Shown here one piece after another: positions 1 through 8,091 of a stretch of DNA of 64,000 nt; the stretch's first letter is position 1; the number at the start of each line of letters is the position of its first letter. The notes below the pieces were generated by a model. It searched no databases and had not been told where the DNA came from. It saw nothing but the letters and a program-made list of their open reading frames with translations. The position numbers were made by a program, and so were the translations under genes. Location: positions 1 through 64,000 of the forward strand of contig QQUJ01000023.1 in assembly GCA_008501635.1 (NCBI GenBank), read 5' to 3'. Source of the stretch: Pseudomonadota bacterium. GTDB lineage: Bacteria > Pseudomonadota > Gammaproteobacteria > QQUJ01.

Positions 1-113
1 CGCACAAAACAGCTAGAAAACGGCCCATGTTGAGCCGAATACTGCCTGCAAACGCTCCTTATGATGAAAAACACAAACATATTGAATCGGCCGTGCTGGT
101 TTGCATCACTTAT
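1..113. other. Window edge, AT-rich non-coding flank
   Basis: This stretch lies downstream of the first gene as transcribed on the minus strand. I could not find a convincing third attC-like site here, although the cassette architecture upstream would predict one further along. A short minus-strand reading frame starting at ATG 28 runs off the window edge, but nine codons are too few to call a gene. Confidence 0.4.
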
Positions 114-632
114 TCAGACGTTCCTTAAATCATACCTATCAGATGTATGAATTCTCGAAAACTCAACGAGCTTTTCAATGTCTACCATAAGAAGCTTGTC
201 TATAGCGTAGTTTATTCTTTGCAATTGCGTACTATCTATAGCTCCAGTCGAAAAGGCTTTAAATGCTCTAGCAACTAATTTTGGCTTTGAAATATCATCC
301 ATTCTATCAAGCAGTAAAATTATGCTTTCACCAACATTTTGGCTATAGGCATCATCTTGCTCTAGTCGCTCAACCATTGATAGACGTTCAGCCAATGTAA
401 TTTCGGAAATACTCACGAGAAATTTTAGTAATTTCTTAGAAAAATAATAATTTTGAATATTTCCACCAGTTTTTACCAACCCTATTATGCTCGAAACAAC
501 AGGAATATCTTGAAATAATCCATCTTCGATAATTTTATCAAGCCCTACTTCAGCTATGTTTCCTGCAACATTAGATAGATCCGATTTTTTCAAAGTATCT
601 GTAAGTGATACATCAATATCGTGATCTGGCAT
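114..632 (-). CDS. Hypothetical protein in a putative integron cassette
   Basis: This is a 172-residue protein that I do not recognise. It has no signal peptide or clear transmembrane helix. A mildly hydrophobic stretch (about residues 42-55) is followed by a leucine/isoleucine-rich, probably helical body. The start is supported by a GAGGT Shine-Dalgarno about seven bases before the ATG. Base composition is clearly AT-rich compared with the GC-rich genes that follow, which points to recent transfer. The gene starts 29 bases after an attC-like core site (GTTAGAT read on the minus strand), exactly where a cassette gene should start. The terminal stop is natural, so it is not cut by the window edge. 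Cassette genes often encode toxin-antitoxin, phage-defence or acetyltransferase functions, but nothing visible here assigns one. Confidence 0.75.
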   Translation of the reverse strand: MPDHDIDVSLTDTLKKSDLSNVAGNIAEVGLDKIIEDGLFQDIPVVSSIIGLVKTGGNIQNYYFSKKLLKFLVSISEITLAERLSMVERLEQDDAYSQNVGESIILLLDRMDDISKPKLVARAFKAFSTGAIDSTQLQRINYAIDKLLMVDIEKLVEFSRIHTSDRYDLRNV

Positions 633-661
633 CTGATCTACCTCGTTTTACTTGAATAAAC

Positions 662-713
662 ATCTAACGTCTTGGCTCACAGGCCGTAGGTCCCGTGCAG
701 CAATTTGTAAGAC
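662..713 (-). repeat. attC-like recombination site 1
   Basis: Read on the minus strand, the site opens with GTCTTAC (707-713, one mismatch to RYYYAAC) and closes with GTTAGAT (662-668, a perfect GTTRRRY core). Between them are two imperfectly complementary arms (TTGCTGCACGGGACC against TTGGCTCACAGGCC in reverse complement) around a short spacer. An imperfect hairpin of about 52 bases with these cores is the form of integron 59-base elements. It lies between the CDGSH gene and the hypothetical gene, in the orientation expected for cassettes reading along the minus strand. Confidence 0.7.
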
Positions 714-739
714 GGCAATGTCCACACTGATAACAAGCG

Positions 740-1393
740 TCAATTATTTTCATCCTTGAACCCTATGTGCCAATGCGTTCCGTCACAGAACGGCTTGTTT
801 TTTGATCCCCCGCAGCGGCAAAGCGTAAAGTGTTCCGTTGAAGCCCCTTCACCTAACGGTTGATCAACAAGCTCAATTCCTCCTGTAACTGCATATGGGC
901 CATCCTTTGTGACCGTAACCATCGGCCCTCGATCATGATCTCGATGCTCAACATTATCGATTGTGTAACTAAGCGCTCCCGACGGGCATTTCTTTATTGT
1001 GTTGATAATATCCTCGGCTGTCGCACCACTGGGATCAACCCATGGCTCTTCATTCAATTTAAATACAGAACTGAGATTGTCTGTGCAGTGGCCAGCGTGG
1101 GCGCATATTCCACGGTTGTCGTGGATCGTAATCTGCTTGCCAACGTAGTTATCACGTTTGTTGTACACCCCATCTGTCAGTTTCTGATCGGTGAAGCCAT
1201 TTTTACCATGAGTGCCATCACAGAAAGGTTTGTTATTTGAACCACCACAGCGGCATAACGCCACTCCGGTGATCGTAGCACAAGGGTCTCCGTTAGATTT
1301 TTGAATGTTTGGGATTACACGCGGCGTAAGATCATTTAGCAAATAATACGGCCCGTTCGGAAGGCAGGCGATTTTAGGTTTCTCTGTGCTCAT
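740..1393 (-). CDS. Double CDGSH iron-sulfur protein with Fer4_19-like domain
   Basis: This 217-residue protein carries two CDGSH (mitoNEET-type) motifs, CRCGGSNNKPFCDGTH near residues 47-62 and CRCGGSKNKPFCDGTH near 192-207. Each provides the 3-Cys/1-His ligand set for a [2Fe-2S] cluster. Between them (about 87-145) is a divergent ferredoxin-like segment (ICAHAGHC, KKCPSGAL). This order matches a known bacterial family of CDGSH proteins, probably cytosolic electron-transfer or redox-sensing proteins. The physiological partner is unknown. A GGAGG Shine-Dalgarno precedes the ATG. The gene is AT-richer than its chromosomal neighbours and has an attC-like site on each side, so it appears to be a complete mobile cassette. 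Confidence 0.88.
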   Translation of the reverse strand: MSTEKPKIACLPNGPYYLLNDLTPRVIPNIQKSNGDPCATITGVALCRCGGSNNKPFCDGTHGKNGFTDQKLTDGVYNKRDNYVGKQITIHDNRGICAHAGHCTDNLSSVFKLNEEPWVDPSGATAEDIINTIKKCPSGALSYTIDNVEHRDHDRGPMVTVTKDGPYAVTGGIELVDQPLGEGASTEHFTLCRCGGSKNKPFCDGTHWHIGFKDENN

Positions 1394-1420
1394 TTCAATA
1401 CCTCCATTCTGTTACTTGAC

Positions 1421-1492
1421 GTCTAACGCCGAAGCTCACCGGCGGCAATGGAGCGCAGCGCAATTACCGTCCGGTGCAGCGCCTTGTATGGC
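1421..1492 (-). repeat. attC-like recombination site 2
   Basis: On the minus strand the element runs from GCCATAC (1486-1492, a poor R'' core) to GTTAGAC (1421-1427, a perfect GTTRRRY core). The inner arms GGCGCTGCACCGGACGG and CCGCCGGTGAGCTTCGGC are imperfectly complementary. The CDGSH gene begins 27 bases beyond the core, as in integron cassettes. Reading frames across the site give the peptide ending KALHRTVIALRSIAAGEL, a type of sequence I associate with translated attC sites. Confidence 0.72.
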
Positions 1493-1663
1493 TGGATTCG
1501 ATAGTAGATAGCAAATCCCCGCCGATGGCCGAACAGGTCGATTAGGCGTAAACAGCTCTTTGGACCTGCCGGCGCCCGGGTAGCCGCATAAACGCGTTTT
1601 TTTTCTCCTTGAGGTCGTAACGATCTCCGGCTCTGCTCTCTTTTCCTTTTTCGGGACGCTGGT
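1493..1663. other. Short gap between cassette site and leuDH
   Basis: No gene, integrase or attI could be recognised here. If the attC element at 1421-1492 closes a cassette, that cassette would have to lie in this short gap and would be ORF-less or decayed. A 9-base inverted repeat (GGCGTAAAC at 1545-1553, GTTTACGCC at 1662-1670) frames the interval and might mark an old boundary, but this is weak. Confidence 0.35.
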
Positions 1664-2746
1664 TTACGCCACCGCGCTGGCACTTGTTCCCTTCGCGATT
1701 CGCATGAAACGCCGTTCGGCAATGCGATCGGCAATCTCGGCGGTGGTCTTACCGGTTTCTCCGGCTTCAGCGAAGATCTCGCTCAGCGTGTCACCGATTT
1801 CTTCGAGCTTTACCATCTCCGCCACCTCGTCATCGCCATGTATCTCGAAATAGATGTCGATGATGCCGCCCGCGTTGATCACGTAATCGGGCGCATAGAG
1901 GATGCCCCGGCGGTGCAATTCCAGGGCGTGGCGATTCTCGTCCAACTGGTTATTGGCGGCGCCGGCGACGATGCGCGCCTTGAGTTGGGGCAAGGTGCGA
2001 TCATTGATCACCGCACCCATCGCGCAGGGGGCGAATACGTCGACCTTCTGTGAGTGGATTTCGTCGAGCGGTACGGCCACAGCGCCGAATCGCTCCTGCG
2101 CTTCGTGCACGCGTGCCGCGACCGGGTCGCACACCCATAACCTGGCGCCTGCATTGTGCAGGCGTTCGGCGAGATGCATGCCGACGTGACCCAGGCCCTG
2201 AATGGCGACCTTCACGCCGTCGAGGTGGGTGCTGTTCAGGGCATGCAGCACGGCAGCGCGGATACCGACAAACACGCCGTACGCGGTCGACGGTGAAGGA
2301 TCGCCGCTGCGCGGCCCGGCCGTGGTGCGTCGTTCGCGAAATCCGGCAACGTGCGCTGTCTCCTGGGCCATCCATTGAATATCCTTGACCCCTGTTCCCG
2401 AATCTTCCGCACCGATGTAGCGCCCACCCAGACTGTCGATAAAGCGCCCCATGGCCCGCATCAACGCTTCGCTCTTGCCGGTGAAGGGATCACCGATGAT
2501 CACCGCCTTCCCGCCACCCAGCGGCAGCCCGGCCAGGGCCGATTTGTAGGTCATGCCCCGCGACAGACGCAACACATCGCGAAGCGCTTCCTCATCGCTC
2601 GCGTAGGGGTACATGCGACAGCCGCCCAGGGCAGGACCAAGCTTACGATTGTGGATGGCGATGATCGCCTTGAGAGAGGTGTCGCTGTCATTGCAAAAGA
2701 CCACCTGCTCGTGGCCGTCGAAATCCTTGCTGCTGAATACACTCAC
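1664..2746 (-). CDS. Glu/Leu/Phe/Val dehydrogenase (leucine dehydrogenase-like)
   Basis: This 360-residue protein would catalyse NAD-dependent oxidative deamination of a branched-chain or related amino acid to its 2-oxoacid. The N-terminal substrate domain has [12 protein letters not shown] and the lysine-rich [19 protein letters not shown]. The Rossmann domain has the dinucleotide motif [15 protein letters not shown] near residue 185. Length and motifs fit leucine dehydrogenase rather than the longer glutamate dehydrogenases, but phenylalanine or valine dehydrogenase cannot be excluded. The start is GTG with a strong GGAGGAG site. Only 18 bases separate it from the upstream oxidoreductase gene, so the two are probably cotranscribed: the dehydrogenase would make the 2-oxoacid that the oxidoreductase consumes. 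Confidence 0.88.
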   Translation of the reverse strand: MSVFSSKDFDGHEQVVFCNDSDTSLKAIIAIHNRKLGPALGGCRMYPYASDEEALRDVLRLSRGMTYKSALAGLPLGGGKAVIIGDPFTGKSEALMRAMGRFIDSLGGRYIGAEDSGTGVKDIQWMAQETAHVAGFRERRTTAGPRSGDPSPSTAYGVFVGIRAAVLHALNSTHLDGVKVAIQGLGHVGMHLAERLHNAGARLWVCDPVAARVHEAQERFGAVAVPLDEIHSQKVDVFAPCAMGAVINDRTLPQLKARIVAGAANNQLDENRHALELHRRGILYAPDYVINAGGIIDIYFEIHGDDEVAEMVKLEEIGDTLSEIFAEAGETGKTTAEIADRIAERRFMRIAKGTSASAVA

Positions 2747-2764
2747 TTCTCCTCCCCTCGCCGT

Positions 2765-5700
2765 TTACGCCGCTTCCGGCGACTGTTTCTCTTCCCGATA
2801 AGAGGAGAGCAATTCGCTGGCACGCTGTTTGACTTTCTCCCGGTTGCGCTCTTTCACCGGTCCGAACCCCCGTATGCCCATCGGCAATCCAGCCAACTCC
2901 ACGGCGAGGGCGTGATTCTCGCGGCTGAGTTTCGGCAACAGCTGCTCCACCAGCGCTTCAAAATCGGCGATATCCTGGCGCTCGGCACGGCGCTCCGCGC
3001 TCCGGCCGAACAGGTCGAAGACCGTACCGCGCAGGACCTTGAACGGTGCAAGCCCGCGAAACAGCCGCATCATCCACGGCCCGTAGCTGCGTTTGCGGAT
3101 CTCGCCGGTTTGCGGATCGGGTTGCGCCAGCAACGGCGGCGCCAGGTGAAACCGCAGCGAGTAATCGCCTTCGAACTCCTCCCGCACCTTGTCCATGAAT
3201 GCCGGCTCACTGAAAAGGCGCGCGACCTCGTACTCATCCTTGTAGGCCAGCAGTTTGAAGTAGCTGCGCGCCACTGCCTCGGCAAGCAGTGTGGAGTGCA
3301 GCGGCGATTCGGCACGCTGCGTGCGCTTCACCAACGCCTGATAGCGCTGCGCATACGCTGCGTTCTGGTAGCGGGTGAGATAGTCCATGCGCTCGGCAAG
3401 CAACTCCTCCAGTGGCTGCGTCGGATGGATTGGTATGACCGCTTTGAGTTGGGCGAACGATTGCACCCTGGCGAGATCGTGCGCTGCGCGCCGACCCCAG
3501 AGCAGCGCCTTCCTGTTCATCTCCACCGCGACACCATTGAGCTCTATGGCTTGCAGCAGCGCCTCTTGCGATACCGGCACCAGACCCTTCTGCCAGGCGT
3601 AGCCGAGCAGGAAGAGATTGGTGGCGATGGTATCGCCCATGAGGCGCGTTGCCAGTGCGGCTGCGTCGAAGAAATCCGCCCGTCCTTCACCGACGGCATC
3701 GATGATCATCTTCTGCATGCGACGCAACGGGAATTCCCAGTCGGGATTACGCACGAAATCCGAGGTAGGGACCTCGGCGCAGTTGACGGCGGCGCGCGAG
3801 AGATCGCTGCGCATCTTGGCCAGCGCCTCGAAGCTGGCGGTTACCACCAGGTCGCCGCCAATCACTGCGTTGGCTTCGCCGGCGGCAATGCGCACGGCGT
3901 GGATATCGTCGGAACGATCGGCGATGCGCACATGCGAGTAGACGGCGCCGAATTTCTGCGCGAGCCCGGTCATATCCAGGGCGCTGACGCCCTTGCCATC
4001 GATATGCGCTGCCATGCCGATCAGTGCACCGATGGTGATGACGCCGGTGCCACCCACGCCGGTGATCAGTATGCCCCAGGGCTTCTCGGTGCTCGGCAGA
4101 TCGGGTGCGGGGAGCTCGCCGAACTGGCTCTCATCGCCCCCCAGCGCCTTGCCCCTGCGCACATCGCCGCCCTCTATGGTCACGAACGAAGGACAGAAGC
4201 CGTTCAGGCATGAGTAATCTTTGTTGCAGGCGGATTGATCAATGGCGCGCTTGCGTCCCAGACCGGTCTCGACCGGCACCACGGAGAGGCAGTTGGATTT
4301 CTCCGAGCAGTCGCCGCAACCCTCGCACACCAGTTCGTTGATAAAGACCCGTCGCGCGGGATCGGGGAACTTGCCGCGCTTGCGGCGACGACGTTTTTCC
4401 GCCGCACAGGTCTGATCGTAGATGAGAATCGACACGCCGGAATATTCGCGCAACTCTTTCTGGATCGCGTCGAGCTCATCGCGATGGCGCATCGGTACAC
4501 CGGGACCCAGATCCGCGGCACCGTAACTGCGCTCGGTACCATCGGTGACCACGACAAACTTCTCGATGCCTTCGCCTTGCAACTGCCGCACGATCCGCGG
4601 CACCGTCAAAGTGCCGTCGATGGGCTGACCGCCGGTCATCGCCACCGCATCGTTGTAGAGGATCTTGTAGGTGATCGGCACGTTAGCCGCCACCGCCTGG
4701 CGAATCGCCATTATCCCGGAGTGGAAATAGGTGCCGTCGCCGAGATTGGCAAAGATATGGCGCTCTTCGGTGAACGGCGCCTGCCCGACCCAGGCCACGC
4801 CTTCGCCACCCATGTGGCTGAAGGTGGAGGTGTTGCGATCCATCCAGTTCACCATGTAGTGACAGCCGATCCCGGCCACCGCGCGGCTCCCCTCGGGCAC
4901 GCGGGTCGAGGTGTTGTGCGGGCAGCCGGAGCAGAAGTGGGGTGTGCGCTGGATCGACACCGGCACCTGCGCCAGTGATTGCTCCTTGGCTTCGAGAAAG
5001 GCCAGGCGTTCCTGAATGCGCGACGAGGTGAAGAAGCGCTCGATGCGCGCCGCGATCACGCGGGCGATCATCGACGGCGTGAGTTCACCGGCCGCCGGCA
5101 GCAGCCATTCGCCATGCCACACCTTGCCGTGATCGGTATGCTCGAAGGCCCACTCGCCCTTCTCGTCGAATTTGCCGACCACGCGCGGGCGCACATCCTC
5201 GCGCCAGTTGTAGAGCTCCTCCTTGAGCTGATACTCGATGAACTGGCGCTTCTCCTCGACGACCAGGATCTCCTCCAGGCCCTGCGCGAACTGACGCACG
5301 CCCTCGGAGTCCAGCGGCCACACCATGTTGACCTTGCACAGGCGGATACCAATCTCGGCGGCCAGCTTGTCGTCGATGCCCAGATCGTCGAAGGCCTGGC
5401 GCACGTCGAGGTAGGACTTGCCGCTGGCAATGATGCCGAGGCGCGGCTGCGGGCTGTCGATCACCACGCGGTTGAGCTGGTTGGCGCGACTGTAGGCCAG
5501 CGCGGCGTAGAGCTTGTTCTGCAGCAGGCGCCTCTCCTGGATCAGCGGCGGATCGGGCCAGCGTATGTTGAGTCCGCCTTCCGGCATGTCAAAATCTTCC
5601 GGCAGGAGGATCTGCAGCCGATGCGGATCGACATCCACGGAGGCGGAACTTTCCACGGTGTCGGCCAGCGCTTTGAACGCCACCCAGCAGCCCGAGTACC

Positions 5701-6271
5701 GCGACATCGCCCAGCCGTGCAGCCCGAGATCGAGATAATCCTGCACATTGGCCGGCGCCAACACCGGCATCATGACGGCTTTGAAGATATGATCGGTCTG
5801 GTGCGGCAGTGTCGAGGACTTGGCGGCATGATCATCGCCCGCCACCACCAGCACGCCGCCGTGGCGCGAAGTGCCCGCAGCGTTGGCGTGACGGAACACA
5901 TCGCCGCAGCGATCCACTCCGGGGCCTTTGCCGTACCACATGGCGTAGATGCCATCGTGTTTGGCGCCGGGAAACATGTTGAGCTGCTGGCTGCCCCAGA
6001 TGGCGGTGGCCGCAAGGTCTTCGTTCACCCCCGGCTGGAAGCGGATGTTGTTGCGCTCGAGGAAGGGTCTGGCCTCCCACAACGTTTTGTCGAGTCCGCC
6101 GAGCGGCGATCCGCGATAACCGGAGATAAAGCAGGCGGTGTTCAGGCCGGCAGCGACGTCGCGTTGATGCTGCATCATGGGCAATCGCACCAGCGCCTGA
6201 ATGCCCGAAAGATAGATGCGCCCGACGTCTACGGAAAATTTGTCACTCAAAGAAACCTTGGCTTGCGGCAT
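2765..6271 (-). CDS. Indolepyruvate-type 2-oxoacid:ferredoxin oxidoreductase, fused (IOR1)
   Basis: This large single-chain enzyme of about 1168 residues joins the IorA-like and IorB-like subunits. It would oxidatively decarboxylate aryl or branched-chain 2-oxoacids to acyl-CoA with ferredoxin as acceptor. Visible elements in order are an N-terminal pyrimidine-binding region, a cysteine cluster CSGCPHNTSTRVPEGS, the thiamine diphosphate motif GDGTYFHSG with NDAVAMTGGQP, a 4Fe-4S motif CEGCGDCSEKSNC, a further Cys set CNKDYSCLNGFCP, and a gamma domain starting ITGVGGTGVITIGALIG. I start it at 6271 because GGAGGT stands seven bases before that ATG. A longer start at 6298 exists. It probably heads an operon with leucine dehydrogenase. 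A paralogue lies at 43155-46652. Confidence 0.9.
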   Translation of the reverse strand: MPQAKVSLSDKFSVDVGRIYLSGIQALVRLPMMQHQRDVAAGLNTACFISGYRGSPLGGLDKTLWEARPFLERNNIRFQPGVNEDLAATAIWGSQQLNMFPGAKHDGIYAMWYGKGPGVDRCGDVFRHANAAGTSRHGGVLVVAGDDHAAKSSTLPHQTDHIFKAVMMPVLAPANVQDYLDLGLHGWAMSRYSGCWVAFKALADTVESSASVDVDPHRLQILLPEDFDMPEGGLNIRWPDPPLIQERRLLQNKLYAALAYSRANQLNRVVIDSPQPRLGIIASGKSYLDVRQAFDDLGIDDKLAAEIGIRLCKVNMVWPLDSEGVRQFAQGLEEILVVEEKRQFIEYQLKEELYNWREDVRPRVVGKFDEKGEWAFEHTDHGKVWHGEWLLPAAGELTPSMIARVIAARIERFFTSSRIQERLAFLEAKEQSLAQVPVSIQRTPHFCSGCPHNTSTRVPEGSRAVAGIGCHYMVNWMDRNTSTFSHMGGEGVAWVGQAPFTEERHIFANLGDGTYFHSGIMAIRQAVAANVPITYKILYNDAVAMTGGQPIDGTLTVPRIVRQLQGEGIEKFVVVTDGTERSYGAADLGPGVPMRHRDELDAIQKELREYSGVSILIYDQTCAAEKRRRRKRGKFPDPARRVFINELVCEGCGDCSEKSNCLSVVPVETGLGRKRAIDQSACNKDYSCLNGFCPSFVTIEGGDVRRGKALGGDESQFGELPAPDLPSTEKPWGILITGVGGTGVITIGALIGMAAHIDGKGVSALDMTGLAQKFGAVYSHVRIADRSDDIHAVRIAAGEANAVIGGDLVVTASFEALAKMRSDLSRAAVNCAEVPTSDFVRNPDWEFPLRRMQKMIIDAVGEGRADFFDAAALATRLMGDTIATNLFLLGYAWQKGLVPVSQEALLQAIELNGVAVEMNRKALLWGRRAAHDLARVQSFAQLKAVIPIHPTQPLEELLAERMDYLTRYQNAAYAQRYQALVKRTQRAESPLHSTLLAEAVARSYFKLLAYKDEYEVARLFSEPAFMDKVREEFEGDYSLRFHLAPPLLAQPDPQTGEIRKRSYGPWMMRLFRGLAPFKVLRGTVFDLFGRSAERRAERQDIADFEALVEQLLPKLSRENHALAVELAGLPMGIRGFGPVKERNREKVKQRASELLSSYREEKQSPEAA

Positions 6272-6682
6272 TACCGCGACCTCCATTCCAGTACCCATCG
6301 TCGATCGCCGCCGCAGCGGCGCGGAAACGTTGCTTTAGAAATGGACCGGTGTTACCGGCCGGCACATGCAAACGGCATGTCTATCAAGCGTAGCAATCGT
6401 GGCGGAAGGTGGAACGCGAAACGACTGGGTGAGGAACGGGCGCAAGGCCCCTGAAGCGGCAGGTGGCGTAGAGACATGTTCTTCTCCCCGGGGCAGGATC
6501 GCTGCCCACACTGTGGGTGTTGGAGTAACGAGGACGCGGTTCTTGTGGAACGTTGCCTGCCGCAATCCTAGCCGCCGTATCGGCATCGGTCACGTTGCAG
6601 TGCCGCAAAGCGGACAAGAAGCGGGCATCTGCGCGGAACGCCGCCTCGCGAACATTCAGCGGGTTGACGCGGTGTCAGGGCC
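6272..6682. other. Intergenic region upstream of IOR1
   Basis: No convincing gene is present in these roughly 410 bases. The only structure I see is a short perfect inverted repeat, CCGGT-GTT-ACCGG at 6346-6358, about 75 bases upstream of the IOR1 start, which could be an operator. The promoter of the IOR1-leuDH operon should lie here, but I cannot place it. Confidence 0.5.
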
Positions 6683-7054
6683 CTACGGAGAACCCGTGTC
6701 ATCCGGCGATTGAGAAATCGCCCGATCGAAGCGTTTGATCGACTTGAGCAACGCGGCGCTGTCGAAATCGAGGTCGGCGAATACATGCTCGGCCAAGGGG
6801 TGGATATCGCTCCGGGTCGGCAAAGGCAGGCCGTTGGTGATCGTCTTGCGCACGCGCACCAGAAAAATCCACTGCAACCATTGGGTGAAAGTCAGCGTAT
6901 CGAAGCAGAACGGCTGTTCGCTCAGCAGTGCCTCAGGTGCGGGGGTATGCAATTCCCACAACTCCAGGCGTCGCAACTCGCCCTCGATGGCATCGGTAAT
7001 CTGCAAAATTATCTCTTCCCGATGGCGCAACGGTTTCTCCGGGCGCACTTGCAA
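6683..7054 (-). CDS. yqcC: YqcC family protein (DUF446)
   Basis: This 123-residue protein has the hallmarks of the small YqcC/DUF446 family: an N-terminal helix with IEGELRRLELW, then QPFCFDTLTFTQWLQWIFLVRV near residues 47-68. In enterobacteria yqcC lies just upstream of the tRNA pseudouridine synthase gene truC, but no such gene is adjacent here. Its molecular role is not established. The frame opens with a TTG and no clear Shine-Dalgarno, so a nearby GTG is also possible. The flanking genes share its strand but are separated by tens of bases. Confidence 0.8.
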   Translation of the reverse strand: MQVRPEKPLRHREEIILQITDAIEGELRRLELWELHTPAPEALLSEQPFCFDTLTFTQWLQWIFLVRVRKTITNGLPLPTRSDIHPLAEHVFADLDFDSAALLKSIKRFDRAISQSPDDTGSP

Positions 7055-7096
7055 TAGTGTTGAAAAGCGCGAAGCGTGCGCGCGGGAGACCGCCGA

Positions 7097-7288
7097 CTAC
7101 GACTCGCCGGGTTTATCGCGTGGCTTGGATCGGTCCTCTTCACGCTGCCGGGAAGGTGTGTTTTTTTCGGGGTCACTAAAGGTGAACCGACCGTAGAGGA
7201 TACAGCCCTTCATGCCGGGATCGCAGGGTTTGCCCTCGACACGCATACAGTTACCCCGAAGTTCATGCGGACATCCCCAACCACTCAT
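7097..7288 (-). CDS. Small four-cysteine conserved protein
   Basis: This protein of about 63 residues has four cysteines in a CPHE-x4-C ... C-x6-C arrangement (GWGCPHELRGNC then KPCDPGMKGC), followed by a charged, proline-rich tail. The spacing suggests a metal or Fe-S site, but no function is known to me. I start it at ATG 7288, which has AAGGGCGATGAG just upstream and puts MSGWGCPHE at the N terminus. An upstream in-frame GTG at 7336 would add 16 residues. It is one of a run of small minus-strand genes here. Confidence 0.65.
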   Translation of the reverse strand: MSGWGCPHELRGNCMRVEGKPCDPGMKGCILYGRFTFSDPEKNTPSRQREEDRSKPRDKPGES

Positions 7289-7432
7289 CTCATCGCCCTT
7301 GCCGGAATCGACCGTTGAATTACTGATCTCCTGCACATTACCGGTTTAACCGGCTCGTGGGAAGCCAGCGGGGTACGGCGCAGGTGCACCCTGATTGTCG
7401 CCCCGCTGCCGGATGTCGCATCCCGACGAGGT

Positions 7433-7834
7433 CTAATACCCCAACCGTGTCATCGGCATCAGCCAATGGACGACGCTTCCCCGTATTTGCGTCGCCAACG
7501 CACCCAGTCGTTGCATCAGTGATGCTCGAAACTCGTTGCGTTCACCAGTCCGCAGAAGTACGACTTGCGGGCCGTGCACCTGAGCATTTGTCCCGCTGAG
7601 GCGCACCTGGCTCGATTGACGCGTGGAGATGACCGCTACGCCGCAACGGTCGAGATGGAACGACTCACCCGCCTCGATCAGGATATCGCGGGTGTCGTGA
7701 TGCTGTGTGATCCAAACGGAGCCGCTCGCTACCGAAACCGTGGTGCCGTTGCCGTCCTTTACTTCCAGAAGCTCGCCGCGATCGAGGGGGTGTATAGAGG
7801 TCGCTAGCGTGCAGTCGATTGCCTTGGCGTTCAT
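7433..7834 (-). CDS. DUF2917 family protein
   Basis: This 133-residue protein has the compact beta-rich DUF2917 pattern: DRGELLEVKDGNGTTVSVASG, then VWITQHHDTRDILIEAGESF and HLDRCGVAVIS. It resembles a short cupin-like barrel covering roughly residues 17-80, followed by a basic tail of unclear role. The start has a good AAGGAG site. The biochemical function of the family is unknown. No operon partner is obvious. About 250 bases of non-coding DNA follow upstream before the sigma54 activator gene. Confidence 0.75.
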   Translation of the reverse strand: MNAKAIDCTLATSIHPLDRGELLEVKDGNGTTVSVASGSVWITQHHDTRDILIEAGESFHLDRCGVAVISTRQSSQVRLSGTNAQVHGPQVVLLRTGERNEFRASLMQRLGALATQIRGSVVHWLMPMTRLGY

Positions 7835-8037
7835 GGTCTGGCTCCTTAAGGGTCGATGCGTTTGAGGGTTTCACTGCGCGGTTCAGCGCGTTTAGCTCTA
7901 CAGTGCAGGCCTTGTGCCAGATTACCCGGAACAGTTGTGATCGATTGTTAACTCGCTGTATTTAATGAAGTTAGTAGTCACCAAGAGCATACCCGGATGC
8001 AGCGCCATCCCCCACCAGGCCGCCTGATACCGTGGAA

Positions 8038-8073
8038 CCACCGTATTTGGTGGCCCGCTTCCACCGTATTTGG
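8038..8073. repeat. Short direct repeat in the 7835-8091 gap
   Basis: The 13-mer CCACCGTATTTGG occurs at 8038-8050 and again at 8061-8073. The first copy runs on into TGG, so it also forms a small hairpin (CCA...TGG). It lies just downstream of the sigma54 activator gene. It could be a regulator-binding tandem or a chance duplication. The rest of this 257-base gap shows nothing recognisable. Confidence 0.45.
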
Positions 8074-8091
8074 CAGTTGATGCTTTCTGGA

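Noticed and set aside
1423..1734. 103-residue minus-strand frame next to leuDH
   Set aside because: It overlaps leucine dehydrogenase in another frame, and its C-terminal part is translated attC sequence, so it is more likely a by-product of the cassette site.
2351..6454. Long plus-strand open frames (620 aa at 2351-4213; 491 aa at 4979-6454) opposite IOR1
   Set aside because: They lie antisense to a gene with clear thiamine-diphosphate and Fe-S motifs. Their translations show low-complexity Arg/His-rich composition typical of GC-rich shadow frames.
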